The position numbers and the translations under genes were made by a program. Source: Sideroxydans sp. (GTDB lineage Bacteria > Pseudomonadota > Gammaproteobacteria > Burkholderiales > Gallionellaceae). Taken from it: a DNA stretch of 64,000 nt. This document shows positions 8,989-17,464 of this stretch, piece by piece. Location: assembly GCA_013791855.1 (NCBI GenBank), contig VMTA01000018.1, forward strand, positions 53,659 through 117,658. Reading direction: 5' to 3'. The notes beneath the pieces are model-generated. The model was given only the letters and a program-made list of their open reading frames with translations. It did no database searches and was not told where the DNA came from. Positions within the stretch are counted from its first letter, which is position 1; each line of letters opens with the position of its first letter.

Positions 8989-9990
8989 ATGCAAAGCCAG
9001 CCCATCACGCTCGTTCGTTCCGCCAAAGCTAATACGCCGACCACGCCGCAACGCTGGAGCGTTGAAGCTATCGAAAAGTTGTTCAAGCTGCCGTTCTCGG
9101 ACTTGCTGTTCCAGTCGCAGCAGGTGCACCGCGAGCATTTCGATCCTAATGCGGTGCAGCTTTCCACCCTGCTCTCGATCAAGACCGGAGGCTGTTCCGA
9201 GGACTGCGGCTACTGTCCGCAATCCGCCTTCCACGATGCGGGTGTAGAGAACCGCAAGATGCTGGAAGTGCAGGAAGTGATCAAGGCAGCCAAGGCCGCA
9301 CAGGACGCCGGTGCCGACCGCTTCTGTATGGGCGCGGCCTGGCGCGAGCCGAGCAAGGAAGATATGGCAGCCGTGGTGGAGATGGTGAAAGAGGTCAAGG
9401 CGCTGGGCATGGAGACTTGCGCCACGCTGGGCATGCTCAATGACGAGCAGACCGAGCAGCTGCGCCAGGCCGGACTCGACTACTACAACCACAATCTGGA
9501 CACCGCGCCTGAGTTCTACGGCGACATCATCAGCACGCGCGATTATCAGGATCGCATCGATACGCTGGAACGCGTCCGCAATGCCGGCATGCATGTGTGC
9601 AGCGGCGGTATCGTGGGTATGGGTGAGAGCCTGACGCAGCGCGCCGGACTGATCGCGCAACTGGCCAACATGGAGCCCTATCCCGAGAGCGTGCCGATCA
9701 ACAACCTAGTAAAGGTGGAAGGCACGCCGCTGGCGCAGCAGGAAGATATCGACCCGCTGGACTTCGTGCGCACCATCGCCGTCGCGCGCATCACCATGCC
9801 CACAGCGCGCGTGCGCTTGTCCGCCGGCCGTCAGCAGATGAGCGATGCCGTGCAGGCCCTGTGTTTCCTCGCGGGTGCGAACTCCATCTTCTACGGCGAA
9901 CAGTTGCTGACCACCGGCAATCCGGACGTCGAGCGCGACCGTGCGCTGATGGACAAGCTGGGCATGTACCCCTTCGCCGAGAAACACTGA
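8989..9990 (+). CDS. bioB: biotin synthase BioB
   Basis: Radical SAM enzyme that inserts sulfur into dethiobiotin. 333 residues from ATG 8989 (MQSQPITLV). The SAM-cluster motif CSEDCGYC (CxxxCxxC) is followed by the [12 protein letters not shown] segment, both diagnostic of BioB, and RLSAGRQQM near the C-terminus. An in-frame upstream extension to 8890 overlaps the comF start region and does not look like BioB, so the shorter start is preferred. It leads the biotin operon, and its stop overlaps the bioF start. Confidence 0.97.
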   Translation: MQSQPITLVRSAKANTPTTPQRWSVEAIEKLFKLPFSDLLFQSQQVHREHFDPNAVQLSTLLSIKTGGCSEDCGYCPQSAFHDAGVENRKMLEVQEVIKAAKAAQDAGADRFCMGAAWREPSKEDMAAVVEMVKEVKALGMETCATLGMLNDEQTEQLRQAGLDYYNHNLDTAPEFYGDIISTRDYQDRIDTLERVRNAGMHVCSGGIVGMGESLTQRAGLIAQLANMEPYPESVPINNLVKVEGTPLAQQEDIDPLDFVRTIAVARITMPTARVRLSAGRQQMSDAVQALCFLAGANSIFYGEQLLTTGNPDVERDRALMDKLGMYPFAEKH

Positions 9991-11144
9991 TGATCTTTGC
10001 GGCGCTGCAACGTGATCTAGACGAGCGCGCCGCACAGGGCCTGCTGCGCCAGCGCCGCACGCTGCAGTCGCCGCAGTCGCCGCACATCATCGTCGACGGG
10101 AAATCCTATCTCGCGTTCAGCAGCAACGACTACCTCGGCCTCGCCAACCATCCGCAACTGATAGCCGCCTTTCAGCAGGGCGCGGCAGCGTGGGGCGTGG
10201 GGGCAGGGGCGGCCCATCTGGTGAACGGACATTTCACGCCGCACCATCAGCTCGAACAAGAACTGGCTGCCTTTGTCAGTAAGCCTGCAGCATTGTTGTT
10301 CTCGACAGGCTACATGGCCAATCTGGGTGCGGTGCAGGCGCTGGTCGGCAAAGACGACACGGTGTATGCCGACAAGTTGAATCACGCGTCACTCAACGAT
10401 GCGATGTTGTTGTCGCGCGCGAACGTGCAGCGCTACCGCCATGGCGATATGGCGCAACTGGATGGCCTGCTGGCGAAGAAAGAAAGCGGCAGGAAGCTGG
10501 TGATCACCGATGCCGTGTTCAGCATGGACGGCGATATCGCGCAGTTGCCCGAACTGCTGGCACTGTGCGAGAAATACGATGCCTGGCTGCTGGTGGATGA
10601 TGCGCATGGCTTCGGTGTGCTGGGTGAACAGGGGCGCGGGTCGCTCTCGCATTTCGGACTGGATTCGCCGCGCATCATCCTGATGGGCACGCTGGGCAAA
10701 GCGGCCGGTGTGTCCGGTGCCTTCGTCGCCGCCGAGCAGGTGGTGATCGATACGCTGGTGAATCAGGCGCGCAGTTATGTATACACCACGGCCACACCGC
10801 CAGCCTTGTCCGTGGCGCTGCTGGAAAGTCTGCAACTGATCGAGCAGGGCGATGCCTTGCGCGCGCACTTACAGCGATTGGTGGCGCTGTTGCGCAAAGG
10901 TTTGGGCGATCTGTCCTGGCAACTGATGCCATCCGATACCGCCATCCAGCCTTTGCTGATCGGCGACAACAAGCAGGCGTTGGCATTAAGTGAAGGGCTG
11001 CGTGACCGCGGCATCTGGGTTGCGGCGATCCGCCCGCCCACCGTGCCGCAGGGCACGGCGCGTTTGCGTATCACCTTGTCGGCCGCGCATACGGAAGCGG
11101 ATGTGCAACGATTGATAGAGGCATTGCATGCGCTTGCATGTTGA
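9990..11144 (+). CDS. bioF: 8-amino-7-oxononanoate synthase BioF
   Basis: PLP enzyme condensing pimeloyl-ACP and alanine. 384 residues from ATG 9990, whose A is the last base of the bioB stop. The PLP lysine lies in LMGTLGKAAGVSGAF; the aspartate pair LLVDDAHGFGVLG and HASLNDA are family motifs. The longer frame from 9861 is only an overlap into bioB. The gene's last 17 bases overlap bioH. Confidence 0.96.
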   Translation: MIFAALQRDLDERAAQGLLRQRRTLQSPQSPHIIVDGKSYLAFSSNDYLGLANHPQLIAAFQQGAAAWGVGAGAAHLVNGHFTPHHQLEQELAAFVSKPAALLFSTGYMANLGAVQALVGKDDTVYADKLNHASLNDAMLLSRANVQRYRHGDMAQLDGLLAKKESGRKLVITDAVFSMDGDIAQLPELLALCEKYDAWLLVDDAHGFGVLGEQGRGSLSHFGLDSPRIILMGTLGKAAGVSGAFVAAEQVVIDTLVNQARSYVYTTATPPALSVALLESLQLIEQGDALRAHLQRLVALLRKGLGDLSWQLMPSDTAIQPLLIGDNKQALALSEGLRDRGIWVAAIRPPTVPQGTARLRITLSAAHTEADVQRLIEALHALAC

Positions 11145-11952
11145 AGTGACCGGGCAGGGCAAGCCGCTGGTCATGCTGCATGGCTGGGGCATGCACGGCG
11201 GCATCTGGGGCGATGTGGTCACTCACCTTGCGACGGGTTTCGAAGTACATAACGTCGATCTGCCGGGTCATGGCGCAAGCGAGGCGCAAGGCGATTTCAC
11301 GCTGGATAGCATCATCGAGGCACTTGATGCCCAGTTTGGCGAGCCTGTCGCAGTCCTTGGCTGGTCGCTCGGCGGCATTATCGCGCAGTACTGGGCGGCG
11401 CGTTCGCCGCAGAAGATCGAGCGCCTGATCCTGATGGCGAGCACCCCCTGTTTCACTGAACGCGAGGACTGGTTGTTCGGGATGGCGAGCGAGATCCTGA
11501 AACAATTCTCCACCGAACTGGAAAAGAATCATGCCGCCACGCTGCGCCGCTTCCTCGCCTTGCAGGTGCGCGGCAGCGAGCACGAGCGCGAATTGCTGGC
11601 GGCGTTGCGCGAGCAACTGTTCAGTCGCGGCGAGCCGGCCCTGCCAGCGCTGCGCGGCGGTCTGGAGATATTGCGCGATGCCGATCTGCGCGAGCGTCTG
11701 CCCGGCATCAAGCAACCGACCCTAGCCATCGCCGGTCAACGCGACAAACTGACGCCGCCGGAAGCATCGTATTATCTGGCGCAAGTGATGCCGAACGCTC
11801 GGGTTGTCGAGATTGAAGGTGCGGCCCACGCGCCTTTCCTTTCGCACCCCGATATATGTGTTGCAGAAGTAATCAAATTCTTGAAAAACACAGCCATAGA
11901 GAACACAGAGATCACAGAGAAATGCAAAACAGAGTTGCGACCTTCTCTGTGA
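11128..11952 (+). CDS. bioH: pimeloyl-ACP methyl ester carboxylesterase BioH
   Basis: Alpha/beta hydrolase that removes the methyl ester made by BioC, releasing pimeloyl-ACP for BioF. Visible motifs are HGWGMHGGIW (oxyanion region), nucleophile elbow LGWSLGG, the acid in AIAGQRDKLTPPE and the catalytic His in GAAHAPFLSHP. The family normally ends shortly after that His helix (VIKFL). Here about 20 more residues (from NTAIENTEITEKC) are encoded by a CACAGAG-type inverted repeat that covers the stop codon. The enzyme core is intact; the tail is probably a by-product of repeat insertion. Confidence 0.92.
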   Translation: MRLHVEVTGQGKPLVMLHGWGMHGGIWGDVVTHLATGFEVHNVDLPGHGASEAQGDFTLDSIIEALDAQFGEPVAVLGWSLGGIIAQYWAARSPQKIERLILMASTPCFTEREDWLFGMASEILKQFSTELEKNHAATLRRFLALQVRGSEHERELLAALREQLFSRGEPALPALRGGLEILRDADLRERLPGIKQPTLAIAGQRDKLTPPEASYYLAQVMPNARVVEIEGAAHAPFLSHPDICVAEVIKFLKNTAIENTEITEKCKTELRPSL

Positions 11953-11980
11953 TCTCTGTGATCTCTGTGTACTCTGTGGC
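11893..11980. repeat. CACAGAG-type inverted repeat, copy 1 (bioH-bioC)
   Basis: Left arm 11893-11921 (GCCATAGAGAACACAGAG, then ATCACAGAGA) and right arm about 11944-11980 (ending ACTCTGTGGC) are imperfect reverse complements around a short spacer. Each arm is built of a roughly 9-10-base CACAGAG(A/G) unit. The left arm codes for the C-terminus of BioH and the stop lies in the right arm. Related copies occur at 21661 and 22088. Confidence 0.85.
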
Positions 11981-11994
11981 AAAAGGTTATATAG

Positions 11995-12864
11995 ATGAAT
12001 GAATTCGAGATAGACAAGAAGCAAGTGCGGCAGGCGTTCAGCCGTGCCGCGTCGGACTACGATGCGGCGGCGGTGATGCAACGCGAAGTATGCATCCGCA
12101 TGCTGGAAAAACTGGATTACATCAAGCTGCAACCGGCACGCCTGCTGGATGTGGGCAGCGGCACCGGCTGGGGCACGCGCCAACTGGGCGAGCGCTATCC
12201 CAAGGCGGACATCACCGCGCTCGATATTGCGCTCGGCATGCTGCAGCATGCGCGCGGCACATCGGGCTGGTGGAGGAAGTTGTTTCAGGGGCGTCGCGAG
12301 CGCTTCCTGTGTGCCGATGTCGAGGCACTGCCAATCGCGTCGGGCAGCGTCGATATGGTGTGGTCCAACCTCGCGCTGCAATGGTGCAACGATCTGCCTG
12401 CCACCTTTGTCGAACTGAACCGGATCCTGAGTACCGATGGCCTGCTGATGTTCTCCTGCTTCGGCGTGGATACGCTCAAGGAATTGCGCATCGCGTTTCG
12501 CGACGTGGACGGCTACAATCACCTTAACCGCTTCGTGGATATGCACGATGTCGGCGACATGCTGGTAGCGGCCGGTTTCGCCGATCCGGTGATGGAGATG
12601 GAGACGCTCACTTTGACCTATGAGGATGCACGCGCGGTGATGCAAGATTTGAAGAGTATCGGTGCACACAATGCGACGGCCGGTCGTGCACCGGGCATGA
12701 TGGGCAAGGCGGCTTGGCAGCGCGTGCTGGCCAACTACGAGACGCTGCGCCGCAACGGCAAATTGCCGGCCACTTTCGAGATCGTCTACGGCCATGCTTG
12801 GAAGCCCGCGCCCAAGGCTGCGCCGGATGGTCGGGCGATCATCAAGACTGATTTCAAGCTATGA
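11995..12864 (+). CDS. bioC: malonyl-ACP O-methyltransferase BioC
   Basis: 289-residue SAM-dependent methyltransferase that disguises malonyl-ACP so the fatty-acid machinery can build pimelate. SAM-binding motif I is LLDVGSGTGWGTRQL (about 49-63), followed by ITALDIALGML. VWSNLALQWCNDLP matches the BioC signature, and KQVRQAFSRAASDYDAAA is the conserved N-terminus. It lies between bioH and bioD and overlaps bioD by 4 bases. Confidence 0.94.
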   Translation: MNEFEIDKKQVRQAFSRAASDYDAAAVMQREVCIRMLEKLDYIKLQPARLLDVGSGTGWGTRQLGERYPKADITALDIALGMLQHARGTSGWWRKLFQGRRERFLCADVEALPIASGSVDMVWSNLALQWCNDLPATFVELNRILSTDGLLMFSCFGVDTLKELRIAFRDVDGYNHLNRFVDMHDVGDMLVAAGFADPVMEMETLTLTYEDARAVMQDLKSIGAHNATAGRAPGMMGKAAWQRVLANYETLRRNGKLPATFEIVYGHAWKPAPKAAPDGRAIIKTDFKL

Positions 12865-13541
12865 GTTATTTCATCACCGGCACGGATACCGGCGTCGGCA
12901 AGACGCTGGTCAGTTGCGCGTTGTTGCGCGGCTTTGCCGCGCAGGGCAAGTTGGTGAGCGGCTTCAAGCCGGTCGCGGCGGGATGTGACGAGGATGAGCA
13001 CAACGAAGATGCACTCGCGTTGCGCGCGGCCAGCACGTTGCAGCTCGGTTACGGGCAGGTGAATCCCTATTGTTTCCCGCGCGCCATCGCGCCGCATCTT
13101 GCCGCCAGGCATGTCGGCGTGCGTATCGAGATGCGCCGCATACTGACATCGTATGATGAGCTGGCAGGACAGGCGGATGAGGTCATCGTGGAAGGTGCGG
13201 GCGGATTCCTGGTGCCGCTGAACGAAGACCTCACTTTCGCCGATCTGGCACGCGAGCTGGATATCCCGGTGATCCTGGTGGTGGGCATGCGCTTGGGTTG
13301 CATCAATCATGCATTGCTGACCATGGCGGCGATCGAGGAACGGCAACTGGAATGTGCAGGCTGGGTGGCCAACGTGCTGGACGACACGATGCCAGCTCTG
13401 CAAGAGAACATCGAAACGCTGCGCGCACGTATCGCCGCGCCTTTGCTCGGTATCGTACCGCGTATGGACGTTGCGGATGCGAACCTTGCGGTACAGCATC
13501 TGGATATGAGTCTATTGGAGCGCGGGCAGAGCAATGAGTGA
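12861..13541 (+). CDS. bioD: dethiobiotin synthetase BioD
   Basis: ATP-dependent carboxylase closing the ureido ring of dethiobiotin. 226 residues; P-loop GTDTGVGKTLVS at the N-terminus, KPVAAGCDE, and the VEGAGGFLVPL motif. It overlaps bioC (ATGA) and the downstream TauE/SafE-like gene by 8 bases, so transcription probably runs on. All enzymes from malonyl-ACP to biotin are present except bioA, which is not in the window. Confidence 0.96.
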   Translation: MSYFITGTDTGVGKTLVSCALLRGFAAQGKLVSGFKPVAAGCDEDEHNEDALALRAASTLQLGYGQVNPYCFPRAIAPHLAARHVGVRIEMRRILTSYDELAGQADEVIVEGAGGFLVPLNEDLTFADLARELDIPVILVVGMRLGCINHALLTMAAIEERQLECAGWVANVLDDTMPALQENIETLRARIAAPLLGIVPRMDVADANLAVQHLDMSLLERGQSNE

Positions 13542-14244
13542 GTTCAGTATCTTCGCAGTGTTCATGGTCGGGCTGCTCGGTGGCGTGCATTGTCTGGGCA
13601 TGTGCGGCAGCATCGTCGGCGTCTTCACTTCGCAGGTGCCGCAACAGCGCGCGCGCTGGCCGTTCCATCTGGCCTACAGCAGCGGTCGCATCCTTAGCTA
13701 TGCCGCTGCCGGTGCGCTGGTCGGTGCGGTGGGGCAGGCCGGCCTGCTGATGCGCGATGCTGTGCCGGTGCAGCATCTGTTGTTCGCGCTGTCCAGTCTG
13801 ATGCTGGTGCTGCTCGGGTTGTATCTGGCCGGTGTGTGGGGCGCGGTACGATATCTTGAGCAACTGGGTGGCGGTTTGTGGAAGCGCTTGCAGCCTTACA
13901 CCACCAGACTGTTGCCGGTGAATACCGCGCCGCGGGCGCTGGGGCTGGGCATGCTGTGGGGCTGGTTGCCGTGCGGACTGGTATACAGTGTGCTCCTTAC
14001 CGCACTGGCCAGCGGCGATGCGATGCAGGGCGGGCTGACCATGCTGGCCTTCGGTCTGGGCACCTTGCCCAATCTGCTAGCCATCGGTATGTTCTGGGAA
14101 AGTGTGCGCGGCTGGGTACAATCGCCACGCGTGCGATTGGTGGCCGGGATGCTGGTGGCGGGGTTCGGGGTGTACGGTTTGATCAAGGTCTCGTACACAT
14201 TCTATGTGCATGGTTGGACTGGAGCGTGTCATGTTGCTGCGTAA
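13534..14244 (+). CDS. TauE/SafE (DsbD-2-like) integral membrane protein
   Basis: 236 residues, about six hydrophobic helices. The N-terminal segment LLGGVHCLGMCGSIVG is the conserved His/Cys-bearing first helix of the SafE/DsbD-2 family, and the LGMLWGWLPCGLVYS segment carries a second conserved Cys. These proteins move small ions or reducing equivalents, and some relatives assist copper delivery to cytochrome oxidase. The overlap with the SCO gene favours a copper or cytochrome-oxidase role here (inference). Confidence 0.8.
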   Translation: MSEFSIFAVFMVGLLGGVHCLGMCGSIVGVFTSQVPQQRARWPFHLAYSSGRILSYAAAGALVGAVGQAGLLMRDAVPVQHLLFALSSLMLVLLGLYLAGVWGAVRYLEQLGGGLWKRLQPYTTRLLPVNTAPRALGLGMLWGWLPCGLVYSVLLTALASGDAMQGGLTMLAFGLGTLPNLLAIGMFWESVRGWVQSPRVRLVAGMLVAGFGVYGLIKVSYTFYVHGWTGACHVAA

Positions 14245-14818
14245 CATCTTGTTGCTGTCATCACTGCTTATGCTCGCCGCGTGCGGCGAACCCAAACTGC
14301 CTTCACCGTTCAAGGCGAACGAAGTCACCGGCAAATATGCGCAGGCCGATTTCCGATTGCACGACCCGTCCGGCAAGATCGTGACACTGGCCGATTTTCG
14401 CGGCAAGGCGGTCGCGCTGTTCTTCGGTTACATCCATTGTCCCGATGTATGTCCCACCACCCTGGCCGACATGGCGCAGGTGATGCGCATGCTGGGCAAG
14501 GACTCGGAAAAGGTGCAGGTGCTGTTCGTGACGCTCGACCCCGAGCGCGACAAACCCGAATTGCTGGCGCAATACGCGCCCGCCTTCTACCCATCCTTCC
14601 TCGGTCTGTACGGTGATGCGCAGGAAACCGCCCAAGCGGCCAAGGCCTTCGACATCGTCTACCAGAAGCAGGCCACCAAGAGCGGTAGCTATACGCTTGA
14701 CCACTCAGCCGGCACTTACCTCATCTCACCCTCCGGCAAACCGGTGTTGCTGTCGCCCTTCGCGCAGCGGCCGGAATTTCTGGCACAGGACATCCGTTTG
14801 TTGCTGGCGATGAAATGA
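14231..14818 (+). CDS. SCO1/SenC family copper chaperone lipoprotein
   Basis: 195 residues from ATG 14231, chosen because it gives a clean lipoprotein signal (MLLRNILLLSSLLMLAAC) and has GGAGCG upstream; an in-frame ATG at 14204 adds nine residues. The thioredoxin-like fold carries the copper ligands Cys-x3-Cys in HCPDVCPTT and a distal His in LDHSAGTYLI, as in SCO proteins that load CuA of cytochrome c oxidase. It overlaps the membrane-protein gene by 14 bases and the histidine kinase by 4. Confidence 0.9.
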   Translation: MLLRNILLLSSLLMLAACGEPKLPSPFKANEVTGKYAQADFRLHDPSGKIVTLADFRGKAVALFFGYIHCPDVCPTTLADMAQVMRMLGKDSEKVQVLFVTLDPERDKPELLAQYAPAFYPSFLGLYGDAQETAQAAKAFDIVYQKQATKSGSYTLDHSAGTYLISPSGKPVLLSPFAQRPEFLAQDIRLLLAMK

Positions 14819-16629
14819 GCGTGCTGACGGATCTCCTGAAGTTCGATATCAACGAAGAGAGTCTGCCGGTACGGCGCGAGCAGGTGCGCGCGCGCATCGC
14901 CAGCTATCCGACCATGGTCGTGCCGGCCATGTTCATCGTGCCGCTGCTGATGTGGGTGATGTGGGACGTGGTATCCCATCAGGTGCTGCTGTGGTGGATG
15001 GTGCTGGCCTTTTCGGCGCAACTGTTCGAACTGTGGCAGTGGTGGCGTTACCGCGCGGCGGCCAATGATATCCACCAATGCCGCCGCTGGGACCGGCGTT
15101 TTCGTTTCAACACTTCGCTCGGCGCTTCCGTCTGGGGGCTGGCCTGGCTGTTGATGTACGTGCCGGGTGACCTGGCCTACCAGATCCTGATCATCTGCGT
15201 GGCAATGGGCTTCGCATCGGGCGGTGTGACCATCAACCCGGTACATCGTCCCTCCCTGTTCCTGTATCTGATCTTTCTGCTGGTTCCGCTCATCGTCCGT
15301 CTGGCGCTGGATAACGACAAGCAGCACTGGTTCCTGGCACTGATGCTCGTGGTGTTCATCGTTTTCATGCTGAATGCGGCGATGCGCTTGATGTTCACCT
15401 TCGAGCTTTCGTTGCGGCAGCGTTTCGAAAAAGAAGTGCTGTTGCGCGAGCTGCGCCAGCGCGAGGAGGACATCGCCGAAGCACTGGAGCGGGCGGAGTC
15501 GGCCAGCCGGGCGAAATCGAAGTTCCTCGCCACGGCCAGCCACGATCTGCGCCAACCATTGCAAGCTTTGCGATTGTTCACCGAGGCCTTGCAGGAAACC
15601 GCGAAGGACAAGGAATCGCTGAAGTTGTCAGGGCAGATCGGGAAGTCGGTCGATGCGCTGGTGGATATGTTCGACGACCTGCTGGATGTGTCGAGACTTG
15701 ATGCGGGCATCGTCGAGCCGCGCTGGCAACATTTCAGCCTGGGCCCGCTACTGGACAGACTCTATGGCGATTTCGCGCCCATCGCCCAAGCCAAAGGGCT
15801 GAGCTACGACATGCCCAACATCGGCGAGCATTGCTCGCCGCAGCAATGCTCATCCGTGGTCTACAGCGACCCCTTCCTGCTGGAACGCATGCTGCGCAAC
15901 CTGATCACCAACGCCATTCGTTATACGGACAGTGGCGGCGTGGTGGTGTGCTGTATCTGTACGGATGGCAAGGTGGAGATCGAGGTGGCGGATACCGGCA
16001 TAGGCATCAAACCGGAATCTCTGCCGCATATCTTCGAAGAATATTACCAAGTGGGCAATCCGCATCGCGACCGCCGCAAAGGCCTGGGCCTTGGGCTCAC
16101 CATCGTGCGCCGCATCGATCAGTTGCTGGGTTGTGAACTCGAAGTCAGTTCGGAATCGGGTATCGGTTCGACCTTCTCTTTCACCATCCCCAAGGGTGAT
16201 GCCGCGCAACTGGCGCAACCTTTTATCGCCTCGCATTCCGAATATGACCTGAATGGCAGGGTGGTCGCCCTGGTCGAAGATGATCCGGATATCCGAGAGT
16301 CGACGGTCGAATTGATGCAGCAGTGGGGTTGCAAGGTGTTCACCTCGGAATCGGCGGAAGAAGTGATACGCGCACTGGATGTGGCCGAACAACGACCGGA
16401 CGTGCTGGTATGTGATTACCGCCTGCCACAGGGCATGACGGCCATCCACGTCATCCAGCGCATGCGCGAGTTGTGGGGTGCCGATCTGCCGGCCGTGGTG
16501 CTGACCGGCGATACCGCCAGCGAGACGCTGCACGAGATACATGGCAGCGGCGCCATGCTGTTGCATAAACCCATCGCACCGATCCGCTTGCGCGCGATGG
16601 TGTATTTCGTATTGACCGGCAAGCATTAG
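14815..16629 (+). CDS. hybrid sensor histidine kinase/response regulator
   Basis: 604 residues. The N-terminal membrane region (about 30-190) has several hydrophobic helices and no large periplasmic domain. A coiled linker (about 195-230) leads to the HisKA domain with phospho-acceptor His243 in ATASHDLRQPLQ. The HATPase domain has N-box NLITNAIRYTDSG, VADTGIG and GLGLGLTIVRR. A C-terminal receiver has Asp534 (VCDYRLPQG). It is the RpfC/BvgS-like layout with one receiver and no Hpt. A LuxR-type regulator 121 bases downstream is a probable partner. Signal unknown. Confidence 0.9.
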   Translation: MSVLTDLLKFDINEESLPVRREQVRARIASYPTMVVPAMFIVPLLMWVMWDVVSHQVLLWWMVLAFSAQLFELWQWWRYRAAANDIHQCRRWDRRFRFNTSLGASVWGLAWLLMYVPGDLAYQILIICVAMGFASGGVTINPVHRPSLFLYLIFLLVPLIVRLALDNDKQHWFLALMLVVFIVFMLNAAMRLMFTFELSLRQRFEKEVLLRELRQREEDIAEALERAESASRAKSKFLATASHDLRQPLQALRLFTEALQETAKDKESLKLSGQIGKSVDALVDMFDDLLDVSRLDAGIVEPRWQHFSLGPLLDRLYGDFAPIAQAKGLSYDMPNIGEHCSPQQCSSVVYSDPFLLERMLRNLITNAIRYTDSGGVVVCCICTDGKVEIEVADTGIGIKPESLPHIFEEYYQVGNPHRDRRKGLGLGLTIVRRIDQLLGCELEVSSESGIGSTFSFTIPKGDAAQLAQPFIASHSEYDLNGRVVALVEDDPDIRESTVELMQQWGCKVFTSESAEEVIRALDVAEQRPDVLVCDYRLPQGMTAIHVIQRMRELWGADLPAVVLTGDTASETLHEIHGSGAMLLHKPIAPIRLRAMVYFVLTGKH

Positions 16630-16700
16630 CGGCTGAATGGCCGTGGCTTGGGTGATATGATTGCGGCCGAGAATTGAAGACCGCCTTTCACGATTGTTCT

Positions 16701-16720
16701 TTCTCCCGCTTGCGGGAGAG
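16701..16720. repeat. short perfect hairpin between kinase and regulator
   Basis: CTCCCGC (16703-16709) pairs with GCGGGAG (16712-16718) around a 2-base gap, followed by purine-rich AGAGTTAGAGAGAGGGGG rather than a T run. It may be a small REP-like element or an mRNA processing site; it does not look like a normal terminator. Confidence 0.5.
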
Positions 16721-16750
16721 AGTTAGAGAGAGGGGGCTGCAAAAGGGGAC

Positions 16751-17464
16751 ATGAGAATGAAGATCAAGGTACTGCTGGTGGATGATCACGCGCTGTTCCG
16801 TGACGGCATGCGCTATGTGTTACAGCAACTGGCCGACGAAGTAGAGATACTTGATACCGGTAATTTCACCGAGGCCCTGCAACTGGTCATGGCCCACCCC
16901 GATCTCGATCTGGCGTTGCTGGATCTGCACATGCCGGACAGCAACGGCGTCTCTTCGCTGCAACTTTTCCATCAGCGCTTCCCCGCAGTGCCCTTGGTCG
17001 TGGTGTCCGGCTCCGATCAGCGCGACGATATCGAAAGCGTGATGAATCTGGGCGCGATGGGTTTCATCTCCAAGATGTCGCCCAGCAAATCCATGCTGTC
17101 CGCCTTGCGTATGGTGCTGGATGGCGGTGTGTACGTTCCGCCGCAATTGTTGCAACAAGCCGTATCCAAACTGGAGCCGGGGATGGCGCTCAGTGACAAG
17201 CGCAGCCAGCGCGCCAGTAAATACGGCCTCACCCCGCGCCAGTTGCAGGTGTTGCAACTGATCGGTGCCGGCAAGAGCAACAAGGACATCTCACGCGAGC
17301 TCGATCTGGCCGAAGGCACGGTCAAGATCCATGTCGCAGCCATCTACCAGACCCTGCACGTCAACTCCCGTGTCGAAGCGGTGGAAACGGCCCGCCGTTT
17401 CGGTTTCATCTCCGAAAATGGTGAATCTGAAGTCGAAGATTCCAAATCTGCCGGAGCCGTCTGA
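16751..17464 (+). CDS. LuxR/NarL family response regulator
   Basis: 237 residues: receiver domain with phospho-acceptor Asp58 (LLDLHMPD) and acidic pocket [11 protein letters not shown], then a C-terminal LuxR-type HTH (about 158-220: [20 protein letters not shown] and [14 protein letters not shown]). Start may be 16751 or the ATG at 16757. It probably acts as DNA-binding output for the hybrid kinase upstream. It overlaps ftsK by one base. Confidence 0.88.
   Translation: MRMKIKVLLVDDHALFRDGMRYVLQQLADEVEILDTGNFTEALQLVMAHPDLDLALLDLHMPDSNGVSSLQLFHQRFPAVPLVVVSGSDQRDDIESVMNLGAMGFISKMSPSKSMLSALRMVLDGGVYVPPQLLQQAVSKLEPGMALSDKRSQRASKYGLTPRQLQVLQLIGAGKSNKDISRELDLAEGTVKIHVAAIYQTLHVNSRVEAVETARRFGFISENGESEVEDSKSAGAV

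Noticed and set aside
8934..9182. N-terminal extension of ComF to 9182
   Set aside because: It overlaps bioB coding sequence and lacks ComF features; the start at 8933 leads directly into the zinc-ribbon region.
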